From Cryptomeria japonica (taxonomy: Eukaryota; Streptophyta; Pinopsida; Cupressales; Cupressaceae), in the NCBI RefSeq assembly GCF_030272615.1, contig NC_081405.1, positions 611,935,065 to 611,999,064 on the forward strand: a stretch of 64,000 nt of DNA, in the 5' to 3' direction. How positions within the stretch are numbered: the first letter of the stretch is position 1; every line of letters begins with the position of its first letter. The notes under the pieces were generated by a model. That model saw only the letters and a list, made by a program, of their open reading frames with translations, had not been told where the DNA came from and did no database searches. Made by a program: the position numbers and the translations under genes. This document shows positions 1-11,632 of this stretch, one piece after another.

Positions 1-786
1 GAGTGTGGAGAGCAAGAAGGAGTCCATCTTCTCATACCAAGCTTGAGGAGCCTGTTTGAGACCATATAATGAACGTCGAAGTCTGCAAACCAAAGAGGAA
101 TCTTGCACAAATCCCTGAGGCTGCTCCATATAGATCTCCTCATGAAGATCTTCATGCAAGAAGGCACTCTTCACATCCATTTGAAAAATTGTCCATCCCT
201 GTGAAGCTGCAAGAGAAAGTACAAAGTGAATAGAATTCATCTTGGTGGCAGGAGCAAAGGTCTCGGAGTAATCAATACCCTCCACCTGAGAAAACCCCTT
301 CGCAACAAGATGAGCCTTATAATTATTAATAGAACCATCTGCAGCATACTTGGTATGGTACACCCACTTGCATCGAACCAACTTTCTTCCTTTTGGAAGA
401 GTACAAAGATCCCAAGTATGATTCTTCATCAAAGAAGAATACTCCTCATCCATGGCCCTATCCCACTCTAGGTGACCTATCACCTCTGAAAATTTCTGAG
501 GATCATCCGAAATGGCATGACTCATAAGACTAGAACTAGATGTCTGAGTACGATGAGTGTTAGAAGGATCACCTGCCATAGAACCCGCAACATCAACTGT
601 AAACCGAGACCACTTGGGCAAAGATGGAGCTACGGGTGGTGGTGGCGGTGGTGGTGGTGGGGATGGTGGACCATCATCTGCATCATCCTTAAAGAATGAG
701 AAATCCTCAAAAGATGAAGAGGGAGGAGGAGGCAGTGAGGGAGAAGCTAGTGATGGAGAATCCATCTGAGGAAGGCACTCATCAAG
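1..786 (-). pseudogene. copia reverse transcriptase, N-terminal part (open to the window edge)
   Basis: The frame is open for 262 codons without a stop. It begins with a proline-rich linker (a run of about nine prolines from the GGT/GGC tract at 638-672) between integrase and RT. The copia RT_2 domain follows: a WVYHTKY segment, AHLVAKGFSQ, DYSETFAPATKM, the first catalytic block FQMDVKSAFLH, then SLYGLKQAPQAWYEKMD at the left edge. The YVDD active-site block would lie left of the window. The segment is separated from the integrase frame by one TAG codon at 787-789. The product would make cDNA from the element RNA inside virus-like particles. It reads as very recently functional, but it belongs to a broken polyprotein. 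Confidence 0.93.
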
Positions 787-1583
787 CTAGACATCCCACC
801 TAAATAAGATCTCTCGGGAATCAGGATCAAACAACCTGTATGCCTTAACATCCTCATAGTAGCCAACAAAAATGAGTGGTCGGCTCTTCCTCTCCATGGA
901 TTTCCTCTGAGCATCTGGAATAAATGCCCAAGCCTCACTACCAAAAACTCGGAATGATGAAACATCAGGCTTGACATGGGACCAAGCCTCCTCAGGAGTC
1001 ATCTGGTGCAATACCTTCTGAGGCATCTGATTCTGAATATAAGTGGCAAATTAATTGCCTCAGCCCCAAAAGCGGGCTGCATAGAACGTGACTGAAGCAT
1101 ACAATTGGCCATCTCCCGTAGTGTTATGTTTTTATTCTCAGCAACACCATTCTACTGAGGAGTGTGAGGAATTGATAACTGATGTTGCAAACCATGCTCT
1201 GTGCAGAAATCTGTAAAATCCTGATTCACATATTCTCTTCTATTATCTGTGTGTATCCTCCTGATAGAAAGACCAAACTGTTTCTCTAAAAATATTTTAA
1301 AGACTCGAAATAAATTAAAGACATCAGACTTGTACTTAAGAAAGTACACCCATGTACATCTAGAGAAGTCATCAATGAATGTGAGCACATACTTGGACCC
1401 TATAAAAGATGGAGTCAAAAATGACATAAGATCATTGTGTATCAAATCCAAGGGCGCCTTAGCACGTGTGGCTCTGGCTATAGGAAAAGGATCACGATGA
1501 TGCTTTCCAAGTGCACAATCTTGACATGCACCATCAGTACAGGATATCTGGGGGAGCTCAATCACAAGTGCCTGTGTGCTCAT
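787..1583 (-). pseudogene. copia integrase, catalytic core and C-terminal part, interrupted
   Basis: The reading at 1583-1152 holds the end of the pre-integrase zinc region (DCALGKHHRDPFP) and the rve core. The first Asp is in the DLIHNDLM/FIDDFSR region and the second in IRRIHTDNRREY. After a TAG at 1152-1154 the frame continues as NGVAENKN, so the third acidic residue (E) is kept. A one-base shift near 1030-1060 moves the reading to 1026-787, which contains TPEEAWSHVKPDVSSFRVFG and SRPLIFVGYY, typical of copia integrase C-termini. The product would insert cDNA into the genome. Breaks: TAG at 1584-1586 at its upstream edge, TAG at 1152-1154, the frameshift, and TAG at 787-789. Confidence 0.93.
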
Positions 1584-2147
1584 CTATTGTAAGTATCTGT
1601 AATTGACATGGCCAAAACGCTCATGCCAAAGTCTGCTCACTGAATCTGCATGTGCTACAAGAGAAACACTTGAACCATCTGGACTCTCAAAGCCATCAAA
1701 CCGGTATAACCGAGAATCGGGATAAATACTGCCAGTAGCCACAACCAAATCAGGATCATGGAGCTCTCTAATAACCACATCATGTGGTGAGAACTCAATT
1801 GTTTTACCAGAGTTATAATGACAAATCTGATAAACAGAGAGGAGGTTCGTCGAAATGTCAAGAACCAAAAGAACATCCTGAAAACAACCACCTGTCAATG
1901 GAACAGAACCTGAACCTAGAACTGAAAGTTGTGCTAAGTCACCAACTGCAATCTGTAAAGTATCACTATGAGCAAGTGAGGTAACAAGTTGTTGTGAGTG
2001 TGTCATGTGGTGAGAAGCCCCTGAATCAATAATCCAAGTGGATGCAGAAGTAATAGCTCGTGCTGAAAGAGTATGTCCTTTCCTTGTAGAAGAAGAAGAT
2101 AGAGGTTGAGGAGAAGAAATATGATGTTGTTGCATGGCTTCCTCCAA
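1584..2147 (-). pseudogene. copia aspartic protease and gag-pre-integrase domain
   Basis: The protease signature WIIDSGASHHMT lies about 40 residues into the reading, with DSG as the catalytic triad of a retroviral-type aspartic protease. The pre-integrase motif LWHERFGHVNYRYLQ closes the segment. The frame is the same as the integrase reading at 1583-1152 and is separated from it by one TAG, which falls where a glutamine is expected (YLQ-stop-MSTQ). The protease would cut the Gag-Pol polyprotein. The ATG at 2147 is internal to the polyprotein and is not a real start. Confidence 0.92.
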
Positions 2148-2485
2148 AGCCTCTAATTGTTTCCAACATTGGGAAACTAGATGACCTTCCTTGCCACAAA
2201 AACTACAAATTTCATCTGATTTCTTCTTAGTCTTGGAGGAAGACTCACCAGACTTAGAAGATTTCTCTTGTTTGGGATAGGACTTTGGTTTATAATCAGA
2301 CTTAGGTGGTGGCTTGGAGGAACGCTCACTACCAGCTAGATCCTTCTTAGGGTTCGGTTTCTACTTCTTGTTCTCTTTAGATGTCTGAGCAACCAATTCT
2401 TTGTTCTTTGATCCTGTGAGAGTGTCCAACTAAGATAGGTGAGCCTACTCACAAGTCAAGCGATCACAGAACACATCAAAAGTAG
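2148..2485 (-). pseudogene. copia gag, C-terminal remnant with CCHC zinc knuckle
   Basis: The zinc knuckle reads CSFCGKEGHLVSQC (CX2CX4HX4C, near 2160-2210). It is preceded by a lysine/serine-rich stretch and by FDVFCDRLTCE-stop-AHLS-stop-LDTLTGSKNKEL near 2400-2485. Three in-frame TAG codons (2361-2363, 2430-2432, 2445-2447) fall at positions where copia gags usually have glutamine. Readable gag begins only about 120 nt downstream of the primer binding site, so the N-terminal two thirds of gag (capsid part) are missing. The remnant would have bound the RNA genome. Confidence 0.88.
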
Positions 2486-2599
2486 GCATGGTGAAGCGTG
2501 TGCCCAAGGAATCCATAGTAGAATAAAATGTGGAAGCAAACCCTTGCCTCCAAAGAAAATCTTCTGAAAAAAATCAGGAACAAGCAGTAGCACATGTAA

Positions 2600-2611
2600 G
2601 CTCTAATACCA
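2600..2611 (-). promoter_or_regulatory. Primer binding site of the copia element
   Basis: The minus strand reads TGGTATTAGAGC directly after the LTR. This is one base off TGGTATCAGAGC, the common copia site complementary to the 3' end of initiator tRNA-Met. It fixes the 5' LTR boundary at 2611/2612 and the orientation of the element. Confidence 0.88.
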
Positions 2612-2970
2612 TGAAGAAGTTGAGAAAATACAACTTCTGAGATCCCAAGAGCACCTGCAAGCAAAATACCTATCACAAGAGAAGATTAGAGACAGAAGCA
2701 CAATAATGGCTCTGAAGAAAAAGATTATATTTCATAGAGGGAACTAAATAGAAAACTACAATACAATCCTTATGAAAGGAGAATATGAAACCCTAAAGAT
2801 GTGCAATCCTAAAGAAACCCTAAAGGGATAAAGTGTATTTAATAATTAGAATTAGAATAATTATTAAATACCTACCATATTATTAAATGTCTAAGTTTAG
2901 CTTAAGCATAGAGTATAATAGACTAATAATTAAATAAATAATTATTAGCAAATACAAGATAACTCTAACA
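2612..2970 (-). repeat. 5' LTR of the copia element
   Basis: 359 bp. On the minus strand it starts TGTTAGAGTTATC and ends CTTCTTCA next to the primer binding site. It is AT-rich with many short ATTATT/AATAAT tracts. Only this LTR is in the window, so LTR-LTR divergence cannot be read here. Confidence 0.85.
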
Positions 2971-4621
2971 ATTATTATATTATATTATTATTATGAAATT
3001 ATTATTTTTTACTTGATAAAACACAGTCTGAAGGAACCATACCTTTGTATTAATATGCATAAAGATATACATGTATTCTATTTGTATATGCCAACTTATA
3101 CCATAATATTATCGAGACTTGAGTGAAGATAAACAAAAACATCCTAAATAGCACACTACACCTACGAATAGACTTAAAAACATTTTGGAAAGTCACATCC
3201 GCTAATTAAATACTACTATTGCATTATCATACTATGCCCCTGTTAACACAAATGGAGCACAAACTATTACAATATTGCTTTACAAAAACATATAAGCCAT
3301 GGATAAAACTAAATTGGCCTTCCCCAAACATAAAAAGGTCACAAATTGCCGGCCCCAGAAACCTTCCTACCCACCAAGCTTGCACCTTCTGTCTAACAAG
3401 TCTTTTTGGTCTCCCATGGGCAATTTGGCCCACATTCATTATGGTTTGTTTCCCCAATTCATCATCTTCCTACACCTCTACCTCCAATCCTTCTATCATT
3501 GACATCTCTCCTTCATTTTATTCCACCAAGTTTTTGTCTATGATGAAATCATGAAGCCATCCAAACCCCTCCTCTATGACCAGCCCCAAAATCCTCTCCA
3601 GAAAGAGGACACCCTTCTCAACAATTGTTGTAAATTTTGGTATCTCTATCGAGTCTATCGAGAAGATGAGTGGGTACTTGACCACTCTTACCCCCTCTTT
3701 TGAATGATGTACTAATCTCACAAACAAGGGATTCTGAACTTGACCTTCACATTGTTTAGCACATCCTCCATTTCACCCAAAAACTTATTCCAAATCAATT
3801 TTTCACAGAGAGTTGTCGTCATTTCCTTAGTCTCACCCACATGAAGAACTAAGGCCAAGAACTACTCCCACAAGAATCATTAACTCTATACCTATGGTCT
3901 GTTATGAGGAAATACTACCCCAACACCATCTTGACTCCATGAACAACAAGCTCGTGGCTTGATTTAAACACACAATGCAACAACTTTTTTGTCACCTCGT
4001 TAAGAAATGTGTTGCATCTCGACCTTTGTTATATTTTATATTTATTATATTTGATGAGACTATAGGACATCACCTTATGTGTTTGATTAAATGTCTATTT
4101 ATATGTGTTTGATTGGTAGATTAGATGGTTAATTTAAATGCATTGAAATGAAATGGAAATGATGTTAAGTTATCATGTTTTACTTATGAGTTTTGTTCGT
4201 GTACATGCTTTGGCTATGATTTATAGGACTAACCTACTGATGTAAATATAAATGCAAGTGATTGCAGGTACACATTGAAGATGAGAACTTGGCTGAGGTA
4301 GAAGTGTCCTAGCCAATTGGCAACAATATACATGATGCTACTTGATGTATATTCGCACATTCACGTAAGACTCATGTTATATTCATTATGTTTGTGCATT
4401 TTGCATTTTCATGGCTACATAGATAATTGAACATGTAATGTGCAATGATGTTATGGTTAAGTACTTGCTTATATTGTGCTAGTTTTGAAAATAATATGTT
4501 AGGAAAACAAAAAATCATCACCTTTATTGCTTTCCCATGTTTACTTAAAATATCTTGTTTCGAAAAATAAAAGTTGTTTATATTTATACTTCAATGAAAT
4601 TATCTACTTTTGTTTATATAT
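2971..4621. other. Intergenic stretch without recognisable gene
   Basis: AT-rich DNA. Short open readings around 3227-3727 on both strands show no motif I recognise. The region probably consists of degenerate repeats. I see no promoter, RNA gene or domain. Confidence 0.4.
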
Positions 4622-5640
4622 ATATAGTCTCTCCCCGGTCCTCTACACACAACCCTCACTTGCCCATTCTCTTTCTAAACAACTCCCCTTTATTCTCCTC
4701 CTATGCAGCCCCCTTTTGCTCTCTTACATGCTACCCTTCTTGTTTTATCATTTGTTTTGTCTATTCATTTTCTTTTCTCTATTGTAACGTATCTCATTAT
4801 TGATTCCTCTTTTCTTTTTTTTTAATTGATATTTCCCTCCTACGCTAATGATGACTGCTCATTTCTTATTCCCTTTCAACCTGTCTTCCCAAATCTGCGT
4901 ATATGTCTTTTTATCTTCCATTCTTATAACGCCCTCTCTAGAGATCTCATTATTGATTCCTCTTTTCTTTTTTTTGAATTGATATTTCCCTCCTACGCTA
5001 ATGATGACTGCTCATTTCTTATTCCCTTTCAATCTGTCTTCCCAAATCTGCGTATGTCTTTTTATCTTCCATTCTTATAACGCCCTCTCTAGAGATCTAT
5101 TGAATGCAGAATGTAAAGATATTGGCATTGTCTATTTACTCACCTGCCAAAAGGATGGAGTTAATTCCCGTTCAATGCATGTTCATTTGGAATCTAGACG
5201 ATTGAGCTACAAATTAAAAATTGATGCAAGATTTTCAAATTTCCTCCTGGGTGCTCCTGCATCATATATGTCGAGTAGGAAAGATTTTGTGAGTATGACT
5301 TAGAAAATTACTACTCTTTCAGGTTGTAAACAACCTATAACAAACTTCATCAATAAATAGATTTGTCATTTGGATTGATTCTCCAAATCTAACCCTGTTT
5401 GCTCAAAGAGCCGTGACAAACCTTTCAACGGTTGAAGAGATTGTGATTTCATCACAATCTTCTTCTACGTTTGAGAGGGACAGCTCTCTCATATGATAGG
5501 GGTTTTTAGGATTTTTGTGTACTTTTAATCTGAAAGTACATAAAGAAGAAAACATAAAACTAAAGAGATGTCAAAGATAGAAACCCCAATGATAGACACC
5601 CCAATGATAGACATACGAACATCAACTGAGATTTCCCAAC
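4622..5640 (+). repeat. Dispersed repeat, copy 1 (unnamed family)
   Basis: The part at 4622-5150 matches 11226-11632 at high identity (shared landmarks: CCTCTRCACACAA, TTGCCCATTCTCTTTCTAA, GATGACTGCTCATTTCTTAT). The part at 5355-5640 matches 14216-14480 (CCCTGTTTGC, TTTTTGTGTACTTTTA, GAAACCCCAATG). In copy 2 the two parts are separated by the inverted repeat and the microsatellite field, so copy 1 looks like the uninterrupted arrangement. No coding domain was recognised; short readings such as the one at 5001-5303 are of unknown meaning. Confidence 0.7.
4793..5098 (+). repeat. Tandem duplication, two copies of about 153 bp
   Basis: The segment starting CTCATTATTGATTCCTC at 4793 starts again at 4946, and the two copies differ at only a few positions. 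The homologous copy near 11400 has a single unit, so the duplication arose after the two repeat copies separated. Confidence 0.85.
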
Positions 5641-6239
5641 TAGTAACAAATTACAAGGGAAGTTTACAACGTAATATGTTTAGCCATGAGATGATGATGA
5701 AAGAAGAATGACAGATTTCGACATATGAAGAGATGGGCTACTCCAAACATTCAAAGGATACTTGTGTATCATTGCATCAATCACATAGATTACATATGCA
5801 TAAAATTACTACCAACTTGACATACGAAAAATTGATAACGATAACACATGAATCATGCATCCTGACTGCATTATTTTGTCCATAAGCATGTAACCATCTC
5901 ACCATAGAATCAATAGAAACATAAAACTTATATCTGTCCATTTGAAAAGAATAAATGACTCCAAAGATTACCATTAATCTCAAACATTACTATGTGCCTA
6001 CATTAATAAATCAATCCTTGACATAAGGAATACTTATTCAACAAAAACTTGATTTTGAAGGATAAGCATTTAGACTCCATTTGCTAAGCATCTTTCCTTT
6101 TATGAATATGAGCTTGTATAGTTCATGGCCATTTCTATTGCATTCATCTTTACTGCCACCTTCATAGAAATGTGCATCGCATAGAAAATCTTTAATTACT
6201 TACATAGTTCATCCCACAACTATCTCATTGCACTCTTCT
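5641..6239. other. Intergenic, no gene seen
   Basis: AT-rich sequence that continues weak similarity with the 14.5 kb copy of the dispersed repeat (for example GACATATGAAGAGAT here against AACATACGAAGAAAT there). No open reading with a recognisable domain. Confidence 0.35.
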
Positions 6240-8830
6240 TTAATTCACCTTGTGATTATTTTCAATACCATGCATATCTTTCTTTGTCCCAAAATCATTT
6301 TGTCTTTAATCGGAGGAGAATTATCATGATTATCAAAATCATAATTAACATTGTGAGCGCCATCATTCACCACTGTCGTTCTTGAAAGATAGTGCATTCT
6401 AGTTTGAGCAATTCTGGTGCCATGTCTCTGCTCCCACATCTGCGCAAAATTTCCTTCAGCTTTTTCAACAAATGTATTTTGTATTGCTACAGTCATTACA
6501 TTCCATGGGAATCTGATACAAATCAGCTTGTGAATGTTTTGTTGGATATCCACGAGAAGAGGGAACGTAGGCAAGGTTTGTGGAATTTGGAATTACACCT
6601 GACATGCGCATTTGCTTAAAAATTGCTAAAAACTTTTCAACAATCATTTCGGGTATATGTCGTAATCATGGTATCCATGAGATTACATTTCTCTGTGGCA
6701 TATCTTTGTGAAATAATTTATGAGCCTTGCCTTACGTTTCCATTGAGAGTGGCATGTCGAGCAGAGCATTCTCAACCATAATATCTAACAAATATCTCGC
6801 CTTCTTTTACTTTTTAATGAATGTCCCTTTATAAATAAAAGATATCTTATGTAATGCGCATCATTATAATGCAAGCCTATTTCTCAGATCGTTTTATCTA
6901 GTATTGCCAGTAATCTCCACGAGACTATGCCACTAGATAACATCTTTTTGAGAAATTCTGTCAAAGATTGAATTCGGCTTCACCGCTGTCACTTGCATTT
7001 GCTTGAAAATTTTCAAAATCAACCCAATGAATCCATTAGCGCAACACTGTACATGAAGGGTTGCGTTTACTTGAAATTTTCTAAAGCCTTTTCAACAAAT
7101 TCATTTTCTACATGTCGTGCAATTACTCCATGGGATTACATCTCTTCGAGGCATTTGGTCAAACAGCTAAAGTGCAATGTTCATGGTTCCATGGTTTGCA
7201 TTCTGTCAAACAATTCGGTTGCTTTGTATATAATCCCACATTTTGCTTGCGTATCTACCAGAGCATCTTGCAATTACAACGTCTGATAAAAATTTGAATT
7301 TGATTATGCTCTGACGGATATCCATGTTCTGTTCCAAAGCTCCCACATTTAGCGCAGGCAGAAAGTGATGGTAGAGCTCGTAGAAGTTAGTTCTGCGAAT
7401 TGCATTTGCCTCAAAGTTAGTAAATCCTCTATGACAAACCGATTTTGTGTGTGTCCATCTATCACCATGGTCCATAAGATCATTTTTATTTGGGACATTT
7501 TGGTGACAATTTACACTTTTATGTGTTATCACATTCTGTAGGCAGCTTGCACACGAGGAAGGCGCAACATGGGTTGCTTTACACCCGCAAGCTCTATTTA
7601 TTTGAAAACCTTGAAACCCTTTTCAACAAATCCATTTTATGCATACCCTGTAATCATTTCATTTCATTCCTTGAGATGATATCCCTTTGACGCACTCTGT
7701 TAAACAATTCACGGGCGTATCAATGATTCCACATTTTGCCCGTGTAGCTCTACTCGCAGTTGCACTTGCTTGAAATTTTTGAATCTTTACATTGTGCAAA
7801 ACTCATAATCCTTGTATTCCATATGATGACACCGCGTAAAGGCGTTCTGTTCAACAGTTTGAACGTGCAAAGTCTGCTCTGCTCTTCCACATTTTGCATG
7901 CATGGCTACCAGGGACGATTGCATCTATAATGTTTGACATAAGTTCCTCTGTTCTTTGTTGAATGTCCATACCTCGTTCCAAAGCTTCCAATTTACCACC
8001 GATAGGGAAAAAATTGTCTTTAATCTTACCAATAGCATTTGATTTAAAGTTTCTAAAGCTCTTTCATCAGATCATTTTGTGGCACTCCTGCAAGTTTGCA
8101 ACCATTGCATGCCATGAAATGGCATTTCTTTAAGATATTTTGTCAAATGGTCTTCACGCTGCCTCCATATTTAGCATCTATATCCACTAGTTGCAACATA
8201 TCTTTTTTAATAGATACGGTGAAACTATCAATCTTAAACCCCACACATTAAGTAATATATTAAGTTTAGAAGATGTTAGTCAATTTGAGTGTTTAACACT
8301 TTTAAATCTAGAAATATATATTTAGTGTAACAACATACATTAAGCAGCATATTAAGTCTAGAAAATATCAGTCAACTTTGAGTATTTAACACTTTTAAGC
8401 GTAAAAATATAAACTTAATGTGTGTGATTTAAGTAGTTCCTTATAGAATGCCCATTCATAAACATAAAAAAATTTAACAGAGATCATGGAGTTTGGGTTT
8501 TACACTTGCCAATATATTTGCAGTGAAAGTTCTTAGAGCTATTTTCAACGCATCCATTTTGTGCATGTATATACAATCAGTTCATTTCTTTGCTTTAGAT
8601 GACGCCTCTTCGTGGCCTTCTGTTATAGTCATATCACTTTCACAGGTCACATGCATTATGACCAGAACACTGACAAAAATCCCCTTCTTGTAATGCTTTG
8701 ATGGCTATTAATGGCTATTCCAAAACCTCCAATCTGATGCTAGCAAAGATTATGGAATTTGGCTTCACACCTACCGGTTGCATTTATCTCAAAGCTTCTA
8801 AAAGACGGTTACAGAATAAAGAGGTTAATA
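6240..8830 (-). pseudogene. Cluster of decayed PPR (pentatricopeptide repeat) gene fragments
   Basis: Short minus-strand readings in changing frames spell recognisable plant PPR phrases: EKFLAIFKQMRMSGVIPNST (near 6590-6650), LFDQMPRRDVIPWS and FVEKALENFK (near 7060-7180), GALEQNMDIRQSIIKFKFLS (near 7270-7350), ELFNRVRQRDIISRNEM (near 7650-7720) and LEALERGMDIQQ (near 7960-8000). These correspond to helices of P/L/S-type PPR motifs (FDxMPxRDVxSWN, FxxMxxxGxxPNS). PPR proteins bind organellar RNA for editing, splicing or stabilisation. Here every repeat is broken by stops and frameshifts, and the order suggests several partial units, not one gene. The domain family is clear to me by eye; exact boundaries are not. 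Confidence 0.72.
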
Positions 8831-8859
8831 GGATTTTGAAACATGCACAATGGAGCAGG

Positions 8860-9120
8860 TGATCAACTAGTTAAAGAGGTTAATCACTTTGAGTTTTTGT
8901 TAAAAATGGGATGAAAGATTCTTAAATTTGGTTGAGAAGTTAAGCGTTGTGAATTTTTGTGCAAAATGATATGAAAGATTAACTATTAATTTATTTGGAA
9001 GGTTAAGCAATGTAAACAAAAATGGGAGGAGGGATTAACTATTAACCTTGCAAACAAAAATGGGAGGAGGGATTAACCATTAACCTTGAAGAAGAGGTTA
9101 ATCATTATAGACTTTTGAGT
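8860..9120 (+). repeat. Imperfect tandem repeat, about 40-60 bp unit
   Basis: Variants of GGTTAATCA..TTTTTGT..AAAATGGGA recur about five times; the two best copies share AACAAAAATGGGAGGAGGGA, starting near 9015 and 9051. No coding content. Confidence 0.6.
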
Positions 9121-9900
9121 AATAATGTGTTTTTTCTTGCTTTTTTTTGTCTCAAGTTATTAAAATGGAAAATAAATTAAATTAATTTAAAATATTAAAA
9201 TTATTTTGATAAAAAATTAAATATTTTTCCATTTGAAGCCTAGTTCATAAGAATGGACATAACTTTTGACTAAAATGAAATTTTGCTCCGAAATTGGAAT
9301 CAAACATTAAAGGATGCTAGGTGAGCATAACCTAGGGAGATTTGTTCATGATGAGGTCTCGAGTGCAAGATTTGAACTTTTTTTTTCGAACAGAGGCTGA
9401 CGAAAAATTGAAGCGTTCAAATCTCACAAACGGTGAAGTGGGTTTGGATGGAAATTTGCCACATTCCTCAAATTGATATCTAGTACATGCTCATGAAAGG
9501 TTTTCCCTCAACGCTTCAGAGTTCTCAATATTTAATTGTTTTTTTTTATCTTGGCTAATGTGGTAATCAACTTGAAACACACTCAAAAAGTAATTCATGA
9601 TCCAACTCTTAGGATTGAACTTGATGTTGCAAATGTGGTATGAGCATTTTGACTTGGATGCTCACAACAAATTTGATGGTGGTAAAAATGGGACGTGCAT
9701 TTCTCAACTCAAGAAAGGACTTAACAATGAAGATTTTTCAATCCAAATTGCATATTTACACATCTCAAAAACTCTCAAAAATATACATTAAGGATTTACC
9801 TCACATTAGCTTCAATGCAAAAGTTTGAAATTTAGATGTCTGAAAATTATGGTAGCAATATTTTAGGTACACAAAGTTAATTCTCTTTCCCCCTCTTCCA
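9121..9900. other. Intergenic, no gene seen
   Basis: AT-rich, with only short open readings (for example 9597-9791) that contain no motif. A weak parallel with 17640-18020 (both follow a GGTTA-rich tandem stretch that trails a PPR cluster) hints that 4.6-9.9 kb and 11.2-18 kb are ancient duplicates, but I cannot align them by eye. Confidence 0.3.
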
Positions 9901-10005
9901 GCATCTAGCTGGTACATTTGCCAATTTTCACCAACAATTCTACTCTACACTTCTCTTCCTCCTTCCTCTTGTGGATTCATATCCACCATGAACCATCCTG
10001 CTCCT

Positions 10006-10573
10006 CTAAAGAATTCTTCCTTTCAGTTCCTCCTTTGTTGGATACAATTCACCATTATTCAACCTCCTCCACCAAAATATCACATCATCCACATTGTAAC
10101 CTGCAACATTCTCATAAAAATATGCACCTACAGCTCCATAGAAATTGAAAATTTTCATCTTCTCTTCTTCAAGCTCTTCAACCCTCAATATTGCAATCAC
10201 AAGTTTCTTCATGACCCATTTAGTCTTATTTTTCAAAGACATCTCACTCGCTATTGCAATCTGCACAATTACTTCTCACATATCCTGCAATCTACAAAGT
10301 TATTTCCTCTGCAACTTCCTCACATTCGCTTATCCTCTACCCAACAAAGACTCTAGAAGATACATCTCTTGTAGACCTCTTCTACCACTTCCTCTTAGTG
10401 GACAAAGTTCTACGGGCAACTTTATCTTTGCTGGAGGACAGCCCACACATCTCACACACAATTCAAATTAGTAGTTGCAAAAAATCAAAACTTTCCTCAC
10501 ACACATCACCAACGAGCAATGAGATTTTATTTTGTTTCTCTTCAACAATACTTTTATCTGGCTCTAATACCAA
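10006..10573 (-). other. Possible 5' end of a small LTR element (PBS-like site plus unassigned reading)
   Basis: The minus strand at 10561-10573 reads TTGGTATTAGAGC, the same initiator-Met type of primer binding site as in the copia element at 2600, preceded by a sequence ending in TGCA as an LTR would. Downstream on minus is a Lys/Glu-rich reading (86 aa, 10266-10006; its ATG is internal) with no domain I recognise; it could be a gag remnant. No second LTR was identified. This could be a remnant of a non-autonomous copia element, or a chance match. Confidence 0.4.
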
Positions 10574-10582
10574 TTAATGCAG

Positions 10583-11225
10583 ATGAAATTTGGTCATCAG
10601 CCCAAATTTCCTAGCTATAATCTCAACTCAATTTCTTTAAAATGTTCAAACAAATAGAAAACCCATTTCTTCATTAATAAATTCATGTTATTTGGGAATA
10701 ATCTTTAATCTGCAATTGACCTCTCAGTTGAAGATGACCCTTCACACATTTAAAAATCTACGATTTACTCTCAATATTAACCTACAATAATATAACTGCA
10801 TATTGCTTCTATGTATCAAATACAAATTCCCTTATCCTCTTTTCTTTCATTTCTTTCTTTCGTCAAGCACTTGCCCTCTCATTTATTATATTGATTTCTA
10901 ATTTCCTTCTAATTACTATGCCTGAGTTTTTATTTACCTGTCTGCTCGACTTTTCCCACTAATGTAGATCACCTCTCTTCTCTTTTACCTGCATTTTTAA
11001 TAATTTCAATGAAACTCAAACTATTGTGCTTCACTCCTATCACTTTTATGTGCTCTCCAAGAGAGATTCATCTTGGCAACTATTGTATCTTCCAGCACAC
11101 TTAGTCTCTTCCTCTAGTCTTTTTTATGAAGCATCCTCATAATGTCTTCCAACTCTTACATCTTCAAAATAGTCTTCTTTTATCCCTAACCTGGTACTAT
11201 GCGGGCTTTATTTCCTGGTTTCTAT
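10583..11225. other. Intergenic, pyrimidine-rich, no gene seen
   Basis: If 10561-10573 is a primer binding site, the LTR would occupy the first part of this stretch on the minus strand, but I cannot find its outer end. No other feature is visible. Confidence 0.3.
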
Positions 11226-11632
11226 GTGCAATCTCTCTCCTATCCTCTGCACACAAACCTTTCACTTGCCCATTCTCTTTCTAAGCAACCCCTCTTTGTT
11301 CGAACCTTCTACGCAACCCCCTTCTGCTCTCTTCCACGCTGCCCTTCTTGTTTTATCATTTGTTTTGTCTATTCTTTTCCTTTTCTATATTGTAATGTAT
11401 CTCATTATTGATTCAGTCTTTTTTTTTTTTAAGATTGATATTTTCCTCCTAGGCCAATGATGACTGCTCATTTCTTATTCCCTTTCAATCTGTCTTCCCA
11501 GATTTGTGTATATGTCTTTTTATCTTCCATTCTCATAATGCCCTCTCTGGAGATCTTTTGAATGTAGAATGTAAAAAAATTGACATTGTTTGTTGAGTCA
11601 CTTGCGAAAAGGATGGAGTTAAATCCCTTTTA
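11226..11632 (+). repeat. Dispersed repeat, copy 2, first part
   Basis: Homologous to 4622-5150 (see copy 1) but with a single 153-bp unit. It is followed by microsatellite and inverted-repeat DNA in place of the continuation seen in copy 1. Confidence 0.7.

Larger units (their letters stand above)
1..2970 (-). mobile_element. Ty1/copia LTR retrotransposon, partial, cut by the window edge
   Basis: Reading leftwards from 2970 the order is LTR, primer binding site, zinc-knuckle end of gag, aspartic protease, pre-integrase domain, integrase, reverse transcriptase. Protease-integrase-RT is the Ty1/copia order. The RT is cut by the left edge of the window, so RNase H and the second LTR lie outside. 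The LTR has TG..CA ends; the next five bases (attat, 2971-2975) would be one target-site duplicate, to be compared with the left flank outside the window. The element carries six in-frame TAG codons and at least one frameshift, and most of gag is missing, so it is not autonomous. Confidence 0.95.

Noticed and set aside
557-769. Plus-strand Gly-rich 70-aa reading
   Set aside because: It is the reverse complement of the proline-rich linker of copia pol, which is open on minus with RT motifs.
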